Shown here piece by piece: positions 29,949-39,657 of a stretch of DNA of 62,542 nt (the stretch's first letter is position 1; the number at the start of each line of letters is the position of its first letter). A program made the position numbers and the translations under genes. The DNA is from a bacterium (GTDB taxonomy: Bacteria > Verrucomicrobiota > Verrucomicrobiia > Limisphaerales > UBA11358): NCBI GenBank assembly GCA_021780905.1, contig JAJXXW010000027.1, forward strand, positions 1 to 62,542. The letters run 5' to 3'. The notes beneath the pieces were generated by a model. The model made no database searches and had not been told where the DNA came from. It saw nothing but the letters and a program-made list of their open reading frames with translations.

Positions 29949-30719
29949 ATGAAACTCGTAACCGTCTTGTCCGTTGCAATGCTTATCGCAAGCGTTGCGC
30001 GAGGTGACTTAATTAACCAAGTCGGCACGAATACATATTCTTGGCAGGTTGCCAAAGCTGACTTTGATGTTTTTTACAAAACTGCGGCGCAGATAAAAAT
30101 TGTGCCGACTAAATTTGATAAAGACGGTGGCATTGCATGTGATGAACGGGTTGGAGCGGTGGGTATTGCTCAACCTCTGAAAGAAATCATCCAGATAGCC
30201 TACGGAAAGGACAAACTTCGGACGCTTACTTCAACAGAACTTCCGACAACAAAATATGATTTTTTTGCCAAGCTGCCTGGCAAAAATCCAGTTGCGCCCA
30301 CGCGTTGGGCTGATGCATTTCAACAGAAAATAAAAAATCAGTTTGGTTTGGTTGGAGAATTTGAACTCAAAGTGACGCCGGTTTTAGTTCTAAAATTGAA
30401 ACCCGAAAACATTCGTAAACTTGAGCAAAGTCATGCGATGCCAAATGGAATTGCCTTTACTGAACAATCCGGTCAGTTCTTCTGTTTTGAGCAACCTATT
30501 TCCACCTTGGATAACTTTTTGGAACGATATTTTAAGACCCCGATTGTTGACCGGACCGGATTAACAAACAATTATGATTATAAAATTACTTGGGACGAAC
30601 CGGTTCCAGACAAACCGAACCCAGCAGGATTAAAGCAGGCACTTTTGGATCAATTGGGACTTGAGCTTGTTTCAACAAATGAGCCAATCGAAATGCTAGT
30701 AATTAAAAAATTGCCTTAA
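29949..30719 (+). CDS. Secreted DUF3738 (TIGR03435-like) protein inside the dcw cluster
   Basis: 256 residues with a signal peptide at 1-19 (MKLVTVLSVAMLIASVARG). Segments match the soil-associated DUF3738 family in order: LKEIIQIAYGKDKL, TTKYDFFAKLPG, then LDNFLERYFKTPIVDRTGL, YDYKITWDE and LDQLGLELVSTNEPIEMLVI. Function of the family is unknown. The gene is visibly AT-richer than its neighbours (many AAA, AAT and TTT codons), and it separates murF from mraY, usually adjacent genes. This suggests a later insertion into the cluster. Confidence 0.75.
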   Translation: MKLVTVLSVAMLIASVARGDLINQVGTNTYSWQVAKADFDVFYKTAAQIKIVPTKFDKDGGIACDERVGAVGIAQPLKEIIQIAYGKDKLRTLTSTELPTTKYDFFAKLPGKNPVAPTRWADAFQQKIKNQFGLVGEFELKVTPVLVLKLKPENIRKLEQSHAMPNGIAFTEQSGQFFCFEQPISTLDNFLERYFKTPIVDRTGLTNNYDYKITWDEPVPDKPNPAGLKQALLDQLGLELVSTNEPIEMLVIKKLP

Positions 30720-30745
30720 CAGGTTTTGAATTTTAAAAAATTAAA

Positions 30746-31933
30746 ATGCTTTACCTTTTGAGCCAGCACATTTTGGACTGGGCGCACGGCGGCGAATGGG
30801 AGTCGCGGCTGGCGTTTTTGCGCCTGTTCAAATACATCACGGTGCGCAGCGCCGGCGCGGCGATCACTTCGCTCGTGTTGTGCTGGTGGCTCGGGCCGGT
30901 CGTCATTCGCTGGCTGAAGGCGCAGCGGTTCGGCCAGGAATACGCGGACAAGGCGCAGGAGGCCGGCGTGCAGCATGTCGTGGACAAACGCGGCACGCCG
31001 ACGATGGGCGGCATCCTCATCGTGCTGTCGCTCGTGCTTTCGACGATGCTTTGGGCGCAGTGGAACGCGCAGGTGGAACTGACGATGCTCTCGGTGCTGG
31101 TGCTGGCGGGGCTAGGTTTTTACGACGACTACGCGAAAATTTTGAAGCAGTCCGGCGGCGGCACGCCCCCGCGCGTAAAGCTGCTCACGCAATTTGCGCT
31201 GGCGGCGTTCGTCGGGATATATTTGTGGAATCTGCCGGCGAAGAGCGAATTATTTTTGCCGAAAGCGCATGGCGCGTTTGAAATTTACAAGACCAACCTC
31301 GTCTCGACGCTGATGCTGCCGTTCTATAAATATCCGCTGCCCATCGGCGTGGCGGCCGGCGTGATCATCGTGGCGCTGGCGATTGTCGGCAGTTCGAACG
31401 CGGTGAATTTGACGGACGGCTTGGACGGGCTGGCTATCGGCTGCACGCTGATGACGGGATTTGTGTTTTTGTTTTTCACCTACCTTGCTGGCAACATCAA
31501 GGCGGCGACCTATCTGCAAATTCCCTTCGTGTCGGGGGCGGGCGAACTGACGGTGTTTTGCGCGGCGCTGATCGGCGCGGGGCTGGGGTTTTTGTGGTTC
31601 AACTGCCATCCGGCGCAGGTGTTCATGGGCGACACCGGCTCGCTGGCGCTCGGTGGGGCGTTCGGCATCGTGGCGGTGCTGATCCACCAGCCGTTCGTGC
31701 TGGTCATTGCGGGCGGCGTGTTCGTGGCCGAGGCGATGTCGGTGCTGCTGCAAAAGGGCTGGTTCAAGTTCACGCGGCTTCACACCGGCACCGGGCAAAG
31801 GATTTTTCTGATGGCGCCGCTGCATCATCATTTCCAGAGAAAGGGCTGGCACGAGTCGCAGGTGGTGATGCGCTTTTACATTTTGTGCGTGCTGTGCGCG
31901 GTGGTCGCGCTGGCGACGCTGAAACTACGCTGA
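30746..31933 (+). CDS. mraY: Phospho-N-acetylmuramoyl-pentapeptide-transferase
   Basis: 395 residues, about ten membrane helices. It transfers phospho-MurNAc-pentapeptide to undecaprenyl phosphate, making lipid I. Signatures: KRGTPTMGGILIVLSL, FYDDYAKI (catalytic Asp pair), NAVNLTDGLDGLAIGC (the third Asp), and HHHFQRKGWHESQVVMRF, the histidine loop on the cytoplasmic side. ATG at 30746. murD, normally next, is missing. Confidence 0.95.
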   Translation: MLYLLSQHILDWAHGGEWESRLAFLRLFKYITVRSAGAAITSLVLCWWLGPVVIRWLKAQRFGQEYADKAQEAGVQHVVDKRGTPTMGGILIVLSLVLSTMLWAQWNAQVELTMLSVLVLAGLGFYDDYAKILKQSGGGTPPRVKLLTQFALAAFVGIYLWNLPAKSELFLPKAHGAFEIYKTNLVSTLMLPFYKYPLPIGVAAGVIIVALAIVGSSNAVNLTDGLDGLAIGCTLMTGFVFLFFTYLAGNIKAATYLQIPFVSGAGELTVFCAALIGAGLGFLWFNCHPAQVFMGDTGSLALGGAFGIVAVLIHQPFVLVIAGGVFVAEAMSVLLQKGWFKFTRLHTGTGQRIFLMAPLHHHFQRKGWHESQVVMRFYILCVLCAVVALATLKLR

Positions 31934-32222
31934 AAGACAACCGATGAACCGCCAAAAAAACATTGAAAATCCGCGCTTTGTTGCTTGCGCGCAGGGCGCG
32001 CGGTTGCTAACAATTTCCTTGAGAGCGGCAGGGCGCGGGCCGGCCAGCAAGAGTGTTTCGCCAGTTCAGCTTTCTGCCGGCAAATCATTCCACAGTGAAT
32101 CGTTGCCCGGCTCCAAAAACAAAATAAATTTAACGCGTTGCGAAATTTTTCGAGGGAAAGTTCCGCCGCGCCCAACTCAAAAATAATCACCCCTCGCACC
32201 AAAACGCCAACGCACCAAACTT
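31934..32222. other. Non-coding gap between mraY and the LysM gene, where murD is expected
   Basis: 289 bases. An 80-codon frame starts at 31944 (MNRQKNIENPRF) but shows no MurD motif and no other recognisable domain. I see no transposase remnant. Confidence 0.4.
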
Positions 32223-33005
32223 ATGAATAATCCGAACCCCTTCGTCCCGAAAGGCTCGCTGCTCGAACAACAAAGCCTGCGCCGCTCGCGCCTCAAGCTG
32301 GCCGTTTTCTGCGTGCTCGCGGTGTGCGTGACCGGCCTCGTGGGCATGCTCATCCAGGGCTGCAAGCGCACGCCGCCAGATGAGACGTTGAACCCGCCGA
32401 GCCTGGATACCAATCCGGTCGCGTTGGACACCAACCCGCCGCCGCTGGCCGTTTCCAATCCACCGGTGGTGGTGCCGCCGCTGGCGACGAATCCGCCGGT
32501 GGTCATTCCGCCGGTAGTTGAACCGGCCCCCCCGGCGACCGGCTCGGAATATGTCGTCGTCAAAGGTGATTCGCTCGCCAAGATCGCCAAGAAAAACGGC
32601 GTTTCCCTCAAGGCCCTCGAAGCCGCGAACCCGGGCGTGGTTCCCACGAAATTGAAGATTGGTCAGAAGCTCACGATTCCGGCCGGTGGCACCACGACCG
32701 GTGGAATCGCCGCGCCGACCGCTGGCGGCGTTGACGCGGGGGGAGTGATCTACACGGTAAAATCGGGTGACACGCTTATCAAAATCGCCAAGAAAAACGG
32801 CACCACCGTCAAGCTGCTCGAAGCCGCGAATGGTTTGACCACGACCAAAATCAAGGTCGGCCAGAAATTGAAAATTCCGTCGAAGGCTGAAGCGGCTGCT
32901 CCGGCTGCGCCGCCACTCGCGCCGATGGATACCACGCCCGCGCCCGCGCTCCCGCCGGTTTCCGCTCCGACGGCCCCGGCTCCGGCTCCCGCGCCGGCGC
33001 ATTAA
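32223..33005 (+). CDS. Membrane-anchored protein with two LysM domains
   Basis: 260 residues. Cytoplasmic start, membrane helix at about 25-45 (KLAVFCVLAVCVTGLVGMLI) followed by a Cys (GC) that might be lipidated, then a Pro-rich spacer. Two LysM repeats: YVVVKGDSLAKIAKKNGVSL to KLKIGQKLTIP and YTVKSGDTLIKIAKKNGTTV to KIKVGQKLKIP. C terminus is Ala/Pro-rich. It would bind peptidoglycan in the periplasm. It occupies the slot between mraY and ftsW and is probably a division-linked wall-binding protein. Confidence 0.88.
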   Translation: MNNPNPFVPKGSLLEQQSLRRSRLKLAVFCVLAVCVTGLVGMLIQGCKRTPPDETLNPPSLDTNPVALDTNPPPLAVSNPPVVVPPLATNPPVVIPPVVEPAPPATGSEYVVVKGDSLAKIAKKNGVSLKALEAANPGVVPTKLKIGQKLTIPAGGTTTGGIAAPTAGGVDAGGVIYTVKSGDTLIKIAKKNGTTVKLLEAANGLTTTKIKVGQKLKIPSKAEAAAPAAPPLAPMDTTPAPALPPVSAPTAPAPAPAPAH

Positions 33006-33041
33006 GCGCCGGTGACGCGGCCGGATTTTTGAAGCACGGAA

Positions 33042-34168
33042 ATGAAAGTCGCCGTCACCATTCTGGCCTTTTGCGTCACCAGCCTCCTCGCGTTGGGGCT
33101 GGTGATGCTTTACAGCTCCAGTATGACCCAGGTGGGGCCGCATTATCTCATGATGCAGCTCATCTGGTGCGTGTTCGGTTTTGGACTGTGCGTGGCGGCG
33201 GCTTCACTCGATTATCATTTATTCAAAAAATCCGCCTGGCCGCTGTTGGGCCTGGCCGTGGTGTTGCTGCTGCTCGTGCTCGTGCCGCACATTGGAAGAA
33301 AAATCAACGGTGCGCGCCGGTGGTTTGATTTGCACGGCGTCCGGTTCCAGCCGTCCGAACTTGGCAAAATCGCGCTCATCATCGCGCTCGCCTGGTATGG
33401 CGACCGTTATCAACGCCGCATGAACACCTTCCAGTGGGGCATCGTTGTTCCGGTCGCCATGATCGCCGCTGTGCTGGGCCTGATTTTCGTCGAACCGGAC
33501 CGCGGCACGACTATTTTGTTGGCGGCGGTCAGCGGCGCGATTTTGCTGCTCGCCGGCGTGCAATGGAAATTCATCGTTCCGCCCGTCATTCTCGCCATGG
33601 CCGGTTTGGCCGTCTCCATATTGCACGACCCGATGCGGATGAAACGCATTTTCAGCTGGCTTTACATGGAGCAGAACAAGGACGGCGTCGGGTATCAGGC
33701 GTATCAGGCGATGATCGCGCTCGGTTCCGGCGGCTGGAACGGCCTCGGCCTCGGCAACGGCCGACAAAAACTCGGCTTCGTCCCCGAGCACCACACCGAT
33801 TTTATTTTTTCGATCATCGGCGAAGAACTCGGCCTCGTTGCCACGCTGGCGGTCATCCTGGCGTTCGTGGTCATCGCGCTCTGCGGACTCTACATCGCGC
33901 TGCGCGCCCGCGACACCTTCGGCACACTGCTCGCCACCGGCATCACGCTGCTCATCAGTTTGCAGGCGGCCATCAACATCGGCGTCGTCACCAGCGCGCT
34001 GCCGAACAAGGGTCTGCCGCTGCCGTTCATCAGCTACGGCGGCTCGAATCTGCTCGCCATGCTGACGTGTGTCGGCATTTTATTCAGCATCGCGCGCCAG
34101 GCCGGACCCTCAAAAATATCCGCCACGGATTTTGTCACGAACGACAATCCTTTTGCCGCCAAGGCAGC

Positions 34169-34172
<4 letters not shown>
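33042..34172 (+). CDS. ftsW: Septal peptidoglycan polymerase FtsW (SEDS family)
   Basis: 376 residues, about ten membrane helices. SEDS signatures: GRKINGARRWFDLHGVRFQP followed by SELGKIALI, VEPDRGTTILLAAV with the catalytic-type Asp, YQAYQAMIALGSGGWNGLGL, and PEHHTDFIFSIIGEELGLV. The C-terminal TSALPNKGLPLPFISYGGSN is family-wide. It polymerises glycan strands with FtsI. Its stop overlaps murG (ATGA). RodA is the alternative, but the cluster favours FtsW. Confidence 0.93.
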
Positions 34173-35340
<1,168 letters not shown>

Positions 35341-35344
<4 letters not shown>

Positions 35345-36291
35345 CGCTGACGGCTGACATTTCCGAGACGACCATGCCAGGCAAATTATCGTTTGCCGGC
35401 GAACTGGCCGCGCGGGTTTCACCCGCGACGAGCCTCCGCCGCGACGAGCCGATGGCGGGGCATACCACGTTGCGCGTCGGCGGCCCGGCGGATGTCTATG
35501 TCGAGCCGGCGACGGAAAGTGATTTGGCGGCGATTTTGAAATGCTGCGCTGAACGTGCGATCAAATTTTTCATCCTTGGACGCGGTTCGAATCTGCTGGT
35601 GCGCGACGGCGGTTTTCGCGGCGTGGTGATTTGCCTGGCGCACCCACATTTCCGCCGGATTGAGATTGACGGCCCGCGCCTAGTCGCCGGCGCGGGCGCG
35701 AAACAAAAACAGGTCGCCGTCGAGGCCAAGCGCGCCGGCTTGAGCGGCGTGGAATTTCTGGAAGGCATTCCCGGCAGCATCGGCGGCGCGCTGCGCATGA
35801 ACGCCGGCGCCATGGGCGGCGAGACATTCAACGTCGTCGAATCCGTCCGCGTGATGGACTTTGCCGGCAACGTCCGCGAACTGACGCCGCCGGAGATGGT
35901 GGTGGGCTACCGCAGTTGCGCGACTCTGAAAAATCACGTCGCGCTGGGTGCGGTGTTCCAATGCACGCCGCAGCCGCGCGCGGAAATCGAGGCGCGGATG
36001 AAGGCTTACAGCGAAAGACGCTGGAGTTCGCAGCCCGCCGCGCCGAGCGCCGGCTGCCTGTTCAAAAATCCGGCCACGATTCCGGCCGGCAAACTGATTG
36101 ACGAACTGGGACTCAAAGGCACGAAGGTCGGCGGTGCCCGCATCTCGCTGGAGCACGGGAATTTTCTGGTGAACGCCGGTGGCGCGACGGCGAAGGACGT
36201 GCTGGAACTCATCGGCATTTTGCGGGCGAAAGCCAAAGCCGAACGCGGGATTGATCTGCAGCCGGAAGTGGAAAGCATCGGCGAAGATTAA
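35341..36291 (+). CDS. murB: UDP-N-acetylenolpyruvoylglucosamine reductase
   Basis: 316 residues from ATG 35341, overlapping the murG stop. FAD-binding fold: MAGHTTLRVGGPADVYVEPA, FILGRGSNLLVRDGGFRGVV, FLEGIPGSIGGALRMNAGA, and the catalytic Ser region PSAGCLFKNP of type II MurB, followed by ISLEHGNFLVNAGGAT. It reduces UDP-GlcNAc-enolpyruvate to UDP-MurNAc. Normally murC precedes it; here murG does directly. Confidence 0.95.
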
Positions 36292-36320
36292 TTGACAACC
36301 AAAATGGTTCCATTATGGTT
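36292..36320 (+). promoter_or_regulatory. Internal dcw promoter overlapped by an inverted repeat
   Basis: TTGACA (36292-36297), a 16-base spacer and TATGGT (36314-36319). AACCAAAATGG (36297-36307) pairs with CCATTATGGTT (36310-36320) with one mismatch across a TT centre, covering the promoter spacer and -10. It lies just before the ribbon-helix-helix gene at 36326, so autorepression is likely. Confidence 0.6.
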
Positions 36321-36325
36321 TTTCT

Positions 36326-36520
36326 ATGATAACACTCACGCTTAAAGGCATCCCCAAAGCGACGCATCGTGAGTTGAAAAAGCGTGCCGCAGTCAATCGG
36401 CGCAGCCTGAACAACGAAATCATTTTCACCTTGGAAACATTGCTGGACGGCGCGGGGCAAGAGGCTGTCCCGCTTCCGCAACCTCGCAAGTCGGTCGAAA
36501 AAACGCCCAGCCGGAGGTGA
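36326..36520 (+). CDS. Ribbon-helix-helix (FitA/VapB-like) protein between murB and ddl
   Basis: 64 residues. MITLTLKGIPKATHRELKKR gives the beta strand and first helix of an Arc/MetJ fold, and AAVNRRSLNNEIIFTLETLL the second helix, closely resembling FitA/VapB antitoxins. The C terminus is Pro/Arg-rich. No PIN-domain toxin is adjacent: the next gene is ddl, coupled by a GTGA overlap at 36517-36520. Either an orphan antitoxin domesticated as a regulator, or a remnant of a toxin-antitoxin pair. An inverted repeat at its promoter suggests self-regulation. Confidence 0.75.
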   Translation: MITLTLKGIPKATHRELKKRAAVNRRSLNNEIIFTLETLLDGAGQEAVPLPQPRKSVEKTPSRR

Positions 36521-37488
36521 CAAAGAAATTGAACATCACCGTGATGCTGGGCGGGCCGGGCGCCGAACGCGAAGTGTCGCTGCGCTCCGGCGCGGCCGTG
36601 GCGGCGGCACTGCGGGTGCTCGGCCACGCGGTCAGCGAACGGGATCCGCGCACGCCGGACTGGGATTTGCCGGCGGAATCGGACGTGGTGTTCCTCGCTT
36701 TGCACGGAATCTACGGCGAGGACGGCACGGTGCAAAGGCAGTTGGACGATTTGGGCGTGGCTTACACCGGCTGCGACGCCGAAGCGAGCCGCCTGGCCTT
36801 CGACAAGATTTTGACCAAGGGGCGCTGTCTGGCCGCCGGCGTGCCGACGGCGAAATTTGCGGCGGTCCGCTCGGCGGCGGAACCGATTCCGGCCGGCTTT
36901 TCCGTGCCGCTGGTGGTCAAGCCCGCGCGGCAGGGATCGAGCGTCGGGCTGCAATTTGTCGAGCGCGTGGAAGACTGGTCCGCCGCGCTGGCCGAAGCGT
37001 TGAAATTCGATTCGGAAGTTCTGGCCGAGGAAAAAATCATCGGCCGGGAGACGACGGTGGGGATTTTGGGCGGAAAAGTTTTGCCGGTGGTCGAGGTGCG
37101 GCCCAAGGCGGGCAGCTACGATTACACCAACAAATACACGCCTGGCAGCACCGAGTATTTTTGCCCGGCGGACTTCGATGCGGCGACGACGCAGCGGATT
37201 CAGGCGGCCGCGCTCGGCGCGTTTCATGCCGTGGGCGGACGCGATTATGCGCGGGTGGACGTGATGGTGCGCGCGGACGGCTCGCCGGTGGTGCTGGAAG
37301 TCAACACGCTGCCGGGCATGACCGAGACGAGTTTGCTGCCCAAGGCCGCCGCCGCCGCCGGCCTGAATTACGCCCAGCTTTGCCAGCGCATGATTGATCT
37401 GGCCATGGAACGAACAGCGGTGGCGACCGTGAAAAAACAGGAAAAAGTTGCCGCCGCAACTTTGATCATGGTGTCCCATGTGGTTTAA
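36517..37488 (+). CDS. ddl: D-alanine--D-alanine ligase
   Basis: 323 residues from GTG 36517. ATP-grasp fold: VMLGGPGAEREVSLRSGAAV, FLALHGIYGEDGTVQRQLDD, PLVVKPARQGSSVGLQFV, and the metal/ATP-binding VVLEVNTLPGMTETSLLPKA. It makes the D-Ala-D-Ala used by MurF. ftsQ overlaps its 3' end by 11 bases. The start overlaps the RHH gene stop. Confidence 0.95.
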   Translation: MTKKLNITVMLGGPGAEREVSLRSGAAVAAALRVLGHAVSERDPRTPDWDLPAESDVVFLALHGIYGEDGTVQRQLDDLGVAYTGCDAEASRLAFDKILTKGRCLAAGVPTAKFAAVRSAAEPIPAGFSVPLVVKPARQGSSVGLQFVERVEDWSAALAEALKFDSEVLAEEKIIGRETTVGILGGKVLPVVEVRPKAGSYDYTNKYTPGSTEYFCPADFDAATTQRIQAAALGAFHAVGGRDYARVDVMVRADGSPVVLEVNTLPGMTETSLLPKAAAAAGLNYAQLCQRMIDLAMERTAVATVKKQEKVAAATLIMVSHVV

Positions 37489-38443
37489 GCGCGAACAAAA
37501 CAAGAACCGCCGCCTGCACCGCCATCATGTGCTGGACGTAAAGCTGCGCTCTGATCAGGTGCAGGCCACGCGCCTGCGGCTGGCGCTGCTCGCGCTGATG
37601 GTGCCGGCGGTTACGATGCTGGCGCTGTATCTCGTGTGGCGCATCGGCGAGGTGACGCTGAATGCGTTCGTCTATGAAAATGCCGACTTCGCCATCCAGC
37701 AGATTGACGTGCAGACGGACGGCGTGATCGCGCCGGAACAGTTGCGCCGCTGGGCCGGCGTCAAGCCGGGCGCCAATCTCATTGCCCTCGACCTAGCGGC
37801 CGTGAAGCGCAATCTGGAACTCGTTTCGGCGATTGATTCTGTGTCCGTCGAACGCGTTCTGCCGCGCACGTTGAAAATCCGCGTGACAGAGCGCGACCCG
37901 ATTGCGCAGGTCAACATCCCGCGCGCGGACGGCGCGAATGGCGTCGCCGTCGCCGTTTTCCTACTCGACGCGGACGCCATGGTCATGCAGCCGCTGGATC
38001 CGCGCCTTTGCACGGTTCCATTGGCGCAGATGAATTCGCCGTTACCCGTCATCGCGGGCGTGAATGCGTTCCAAATGCAGCCCGGCCGGACCGTCGAATT
38101 GCCGCCGGTGCAGGCGGCGCTGCGGTTGATCGCCGCCTTTGCCAAGTCGCCAATGGCCGGGCTGGTGGATTTGCGGCGGGTGGACGTTTCCGCGCCGGGC
38201 GTGCTCGTGGTGACGACCGGGCAGGGCAGCGCCATCACTTTCAGCCCCGACAATTTTGATCAGCAGTTGCGCCGCTGGCGGCAGATTTACGATCTGGGCA
38301 TGAGCCAGCAAAAGGCCATCGCCTCGGTGAATTTGGCGGTGGCGAACAACGTGCCGGTGCGCTGGATGCTCGCCAGCGCCGCGCCGGTGACCGTGCCGCC
38401 CAAGACGGTGAAACCTTTTAAAATCCGGAGGAAAAATGTTTGA
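37478..38443 (+). CDS. ftsQ: Cell division protein FtsQ
   Basis: 321 residues. Basic cytoplasmic tail, one membrane helix (about 33-52, LALLALMVPAVTMLALYLVW), then a POTRA domain (FAIQQIDVQTDGVIAPEQLR through VSVERVLPRTLKIRVTERDP) and the FtsQ C-terminal domain. Position before ftsA supports the name. It links FtsL/FtsB to the divisome. The 3' end overlaps ftsA by 8 bases, with GGAGG in the ftsQ coding sequence serving as the ftsA ribosome-binding site. Confidence 0.88.
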   Translation: MWFKREQNKNRRLHRHHVLDVKLRSDQVQATRLRLALLALMVPAVTMLALYLVWRIGEVTLNAFVYENADFAIQQIDVQTDGVIAPEQLRRWAGVKPGANLIALDLAAVKRNLELVSAIDSVSVERVLPRTLKIRVTERDPIAQVNIPRADGANGVAVAVFLLDADAMVMQPLDPRLCTVPLAQMNSPLPVIAGVNAFQMQPGRTVELPPVQAALRLIAAFAKSPMAGLVDLRRVDVSAPGVLVVTTGQGSAITFSPDNFDQQLRRWRQIYDLGMSQQKAIASVNLAVANNVPVRWMLASAAPVTVPPKTVKPFKIRRKNV

Positions 38444-39647
38444 CGATTCCAACATCATTGCCGGCCTCGAAATCGGCACTTCAAAAATTTGCGTCGTGGT
38501 CGGCGAGCAGAACGCCGACGGCGCGCTGAACATCATCGGCCTCGGCCAGGCGCGCTCGCGCGGCGTGCGCAAGGGCGAGATCATCAATCCCGAGCAGGTC
38601 GAGGAGGATTTGCGCCAGGCCATTTTCGAGGCCGAACAGATGGCGGATGTCGAGATCCGCAGCGTCTATCTCGGCGTCAGCGGCGGCCACGTTCGCGGCT
38701 TCAACAACCGCGGCGTGCATCCGGTCGTCTCGGCCGACCGCGAGATTTCGCAGGACGATGTCGAGGACGTGGTGAAGAACGCCAAGGCCATCAATTTGCC
38801 CGCCGAGAACACCGTCATTCATGCCGTGCGGCAGCATTTTTTCGTGGATGGCCAGGATGGCGTGACGCAGCCCGTCGGGATGCTGGGCGCGCGGCTGGAG
38901 GTGGATATGCACGTCATCCACGGCCACGCCAACCGCCTGCAAAACGTGGTCCGCCTCGTGCGTGCCACCTCGCTTGAGGTGAATGACATCGTCTTCAACG
39001 GCATCGCCACGTCGCTCGCCCTGCTCACCAACGAGCACAAGGAGCTGGGCGCGCTCGTCATTGACATCGGCGGTGGCACCACGGAATTCGTCGTGTATTC
39101 CGACGGCGTCATTCGCCACAGCGGCGTGCTGGCAGTCGGCGGCGACCACGTTTCCAACGACCTGGCTTACGGCCTGAAAGTGCCGTTGAGCCGCGCCGAA
39201 AAGCTGAAGCTCGAACACGGCACCGCCGTGGCCGCCGAGGCGGCGAAAGACCAGACCCTCAGCCTCACCAATGAACTCGGCCTTGAACTCAAACGCGTCA
39301 ACGTCGGGCATCTCCAGCGCATCATGGCGCTGCGGCTGGAGGAACTGTTCCAGCTCATCGCGCAGGATTTGGAGCAGGCCGGCCTCACGAACTATCTGCG
39401 CGCCGGCGTTTTTCTGTGCGGCGGCGGCTCGCGCGTGCCGCGCATCGTGCAGCTGGCGGAAAATGTTTTTCAGATGAATGTCACGCCCGGCCATGCCAGC
39501 GCCATCAGCGGCCTGACCACCGCGCTCGACCAGCCGGAATTCGCCGCCGCCATCGGCCTCGTGAAATATGGCTCGCTCCGAAACCGCAAACGCTCCGAGC
39601 GCCCATTTTTTAAGGGGTTAATTGGTCGTTTGCTTCAACGAACCTGA
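38436..39647 (+). CDS. ftsA: Cell division protein FtsA
   Basis: 403 residues, actin-like ATPase. Phosphate 1 IIAGLEIGTSKICVVVGE, phosphate 2 ALVIDIGGGTTEFVVYS, and adenosine motif FLCGGGSRVPRIVQLAENVF. The SHS2/1C domain lies at about 85-165. The C-terminal FFKGLIGRLLQRT is a short amphipathic helix for membrane attachment. It anchors FtsZ to the membrane. A good Shine-Dalgarno (GGAGG) precedes the ATG. Confidence 0.93.
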   Translation: MFDDSNIIAGLEIGTSKICVVVGEQNADGALNIIGLGQARSRGVRKGEIINPEQVEEDLRQAIFEAEQMADVEIRSVYLGVSGGHVRGFNNRGVHPVVSADREISQDDVEDVVKNAKAINLPAENTVIHAVRQHFFVDGQDGVTQPVGMLGARLEVDMHVIHGHANRLQNVVRLVRATSLEVNDIVFNGIATSLALLTNEHKELGALVIDIGGGTTEFVVYSDGVIRHSGVLAVGGDHVSNDLAYGLKVPLSRAEKLKLEHGTAVAAEAAKDQTLSLTNELGLELKRVNVGHLQRIMALRLEELFQLIAQDLEQAGLTNYLRAGVFLCGGGSRVPRIVQLAENVFQMNVTPGHASAISGLTTALDQPEFAAAIGLVKYGSLRNRKRSERPFFKGLIGRLLQRT

Positions 39648-39657
39648 AAGCCTGGTT

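Noticed and set aside
33434..34168. N-terminal extension of murG
   Set aside because: It is the ftsW gene read in another frame. The MurG fold begins at ATG 34169.
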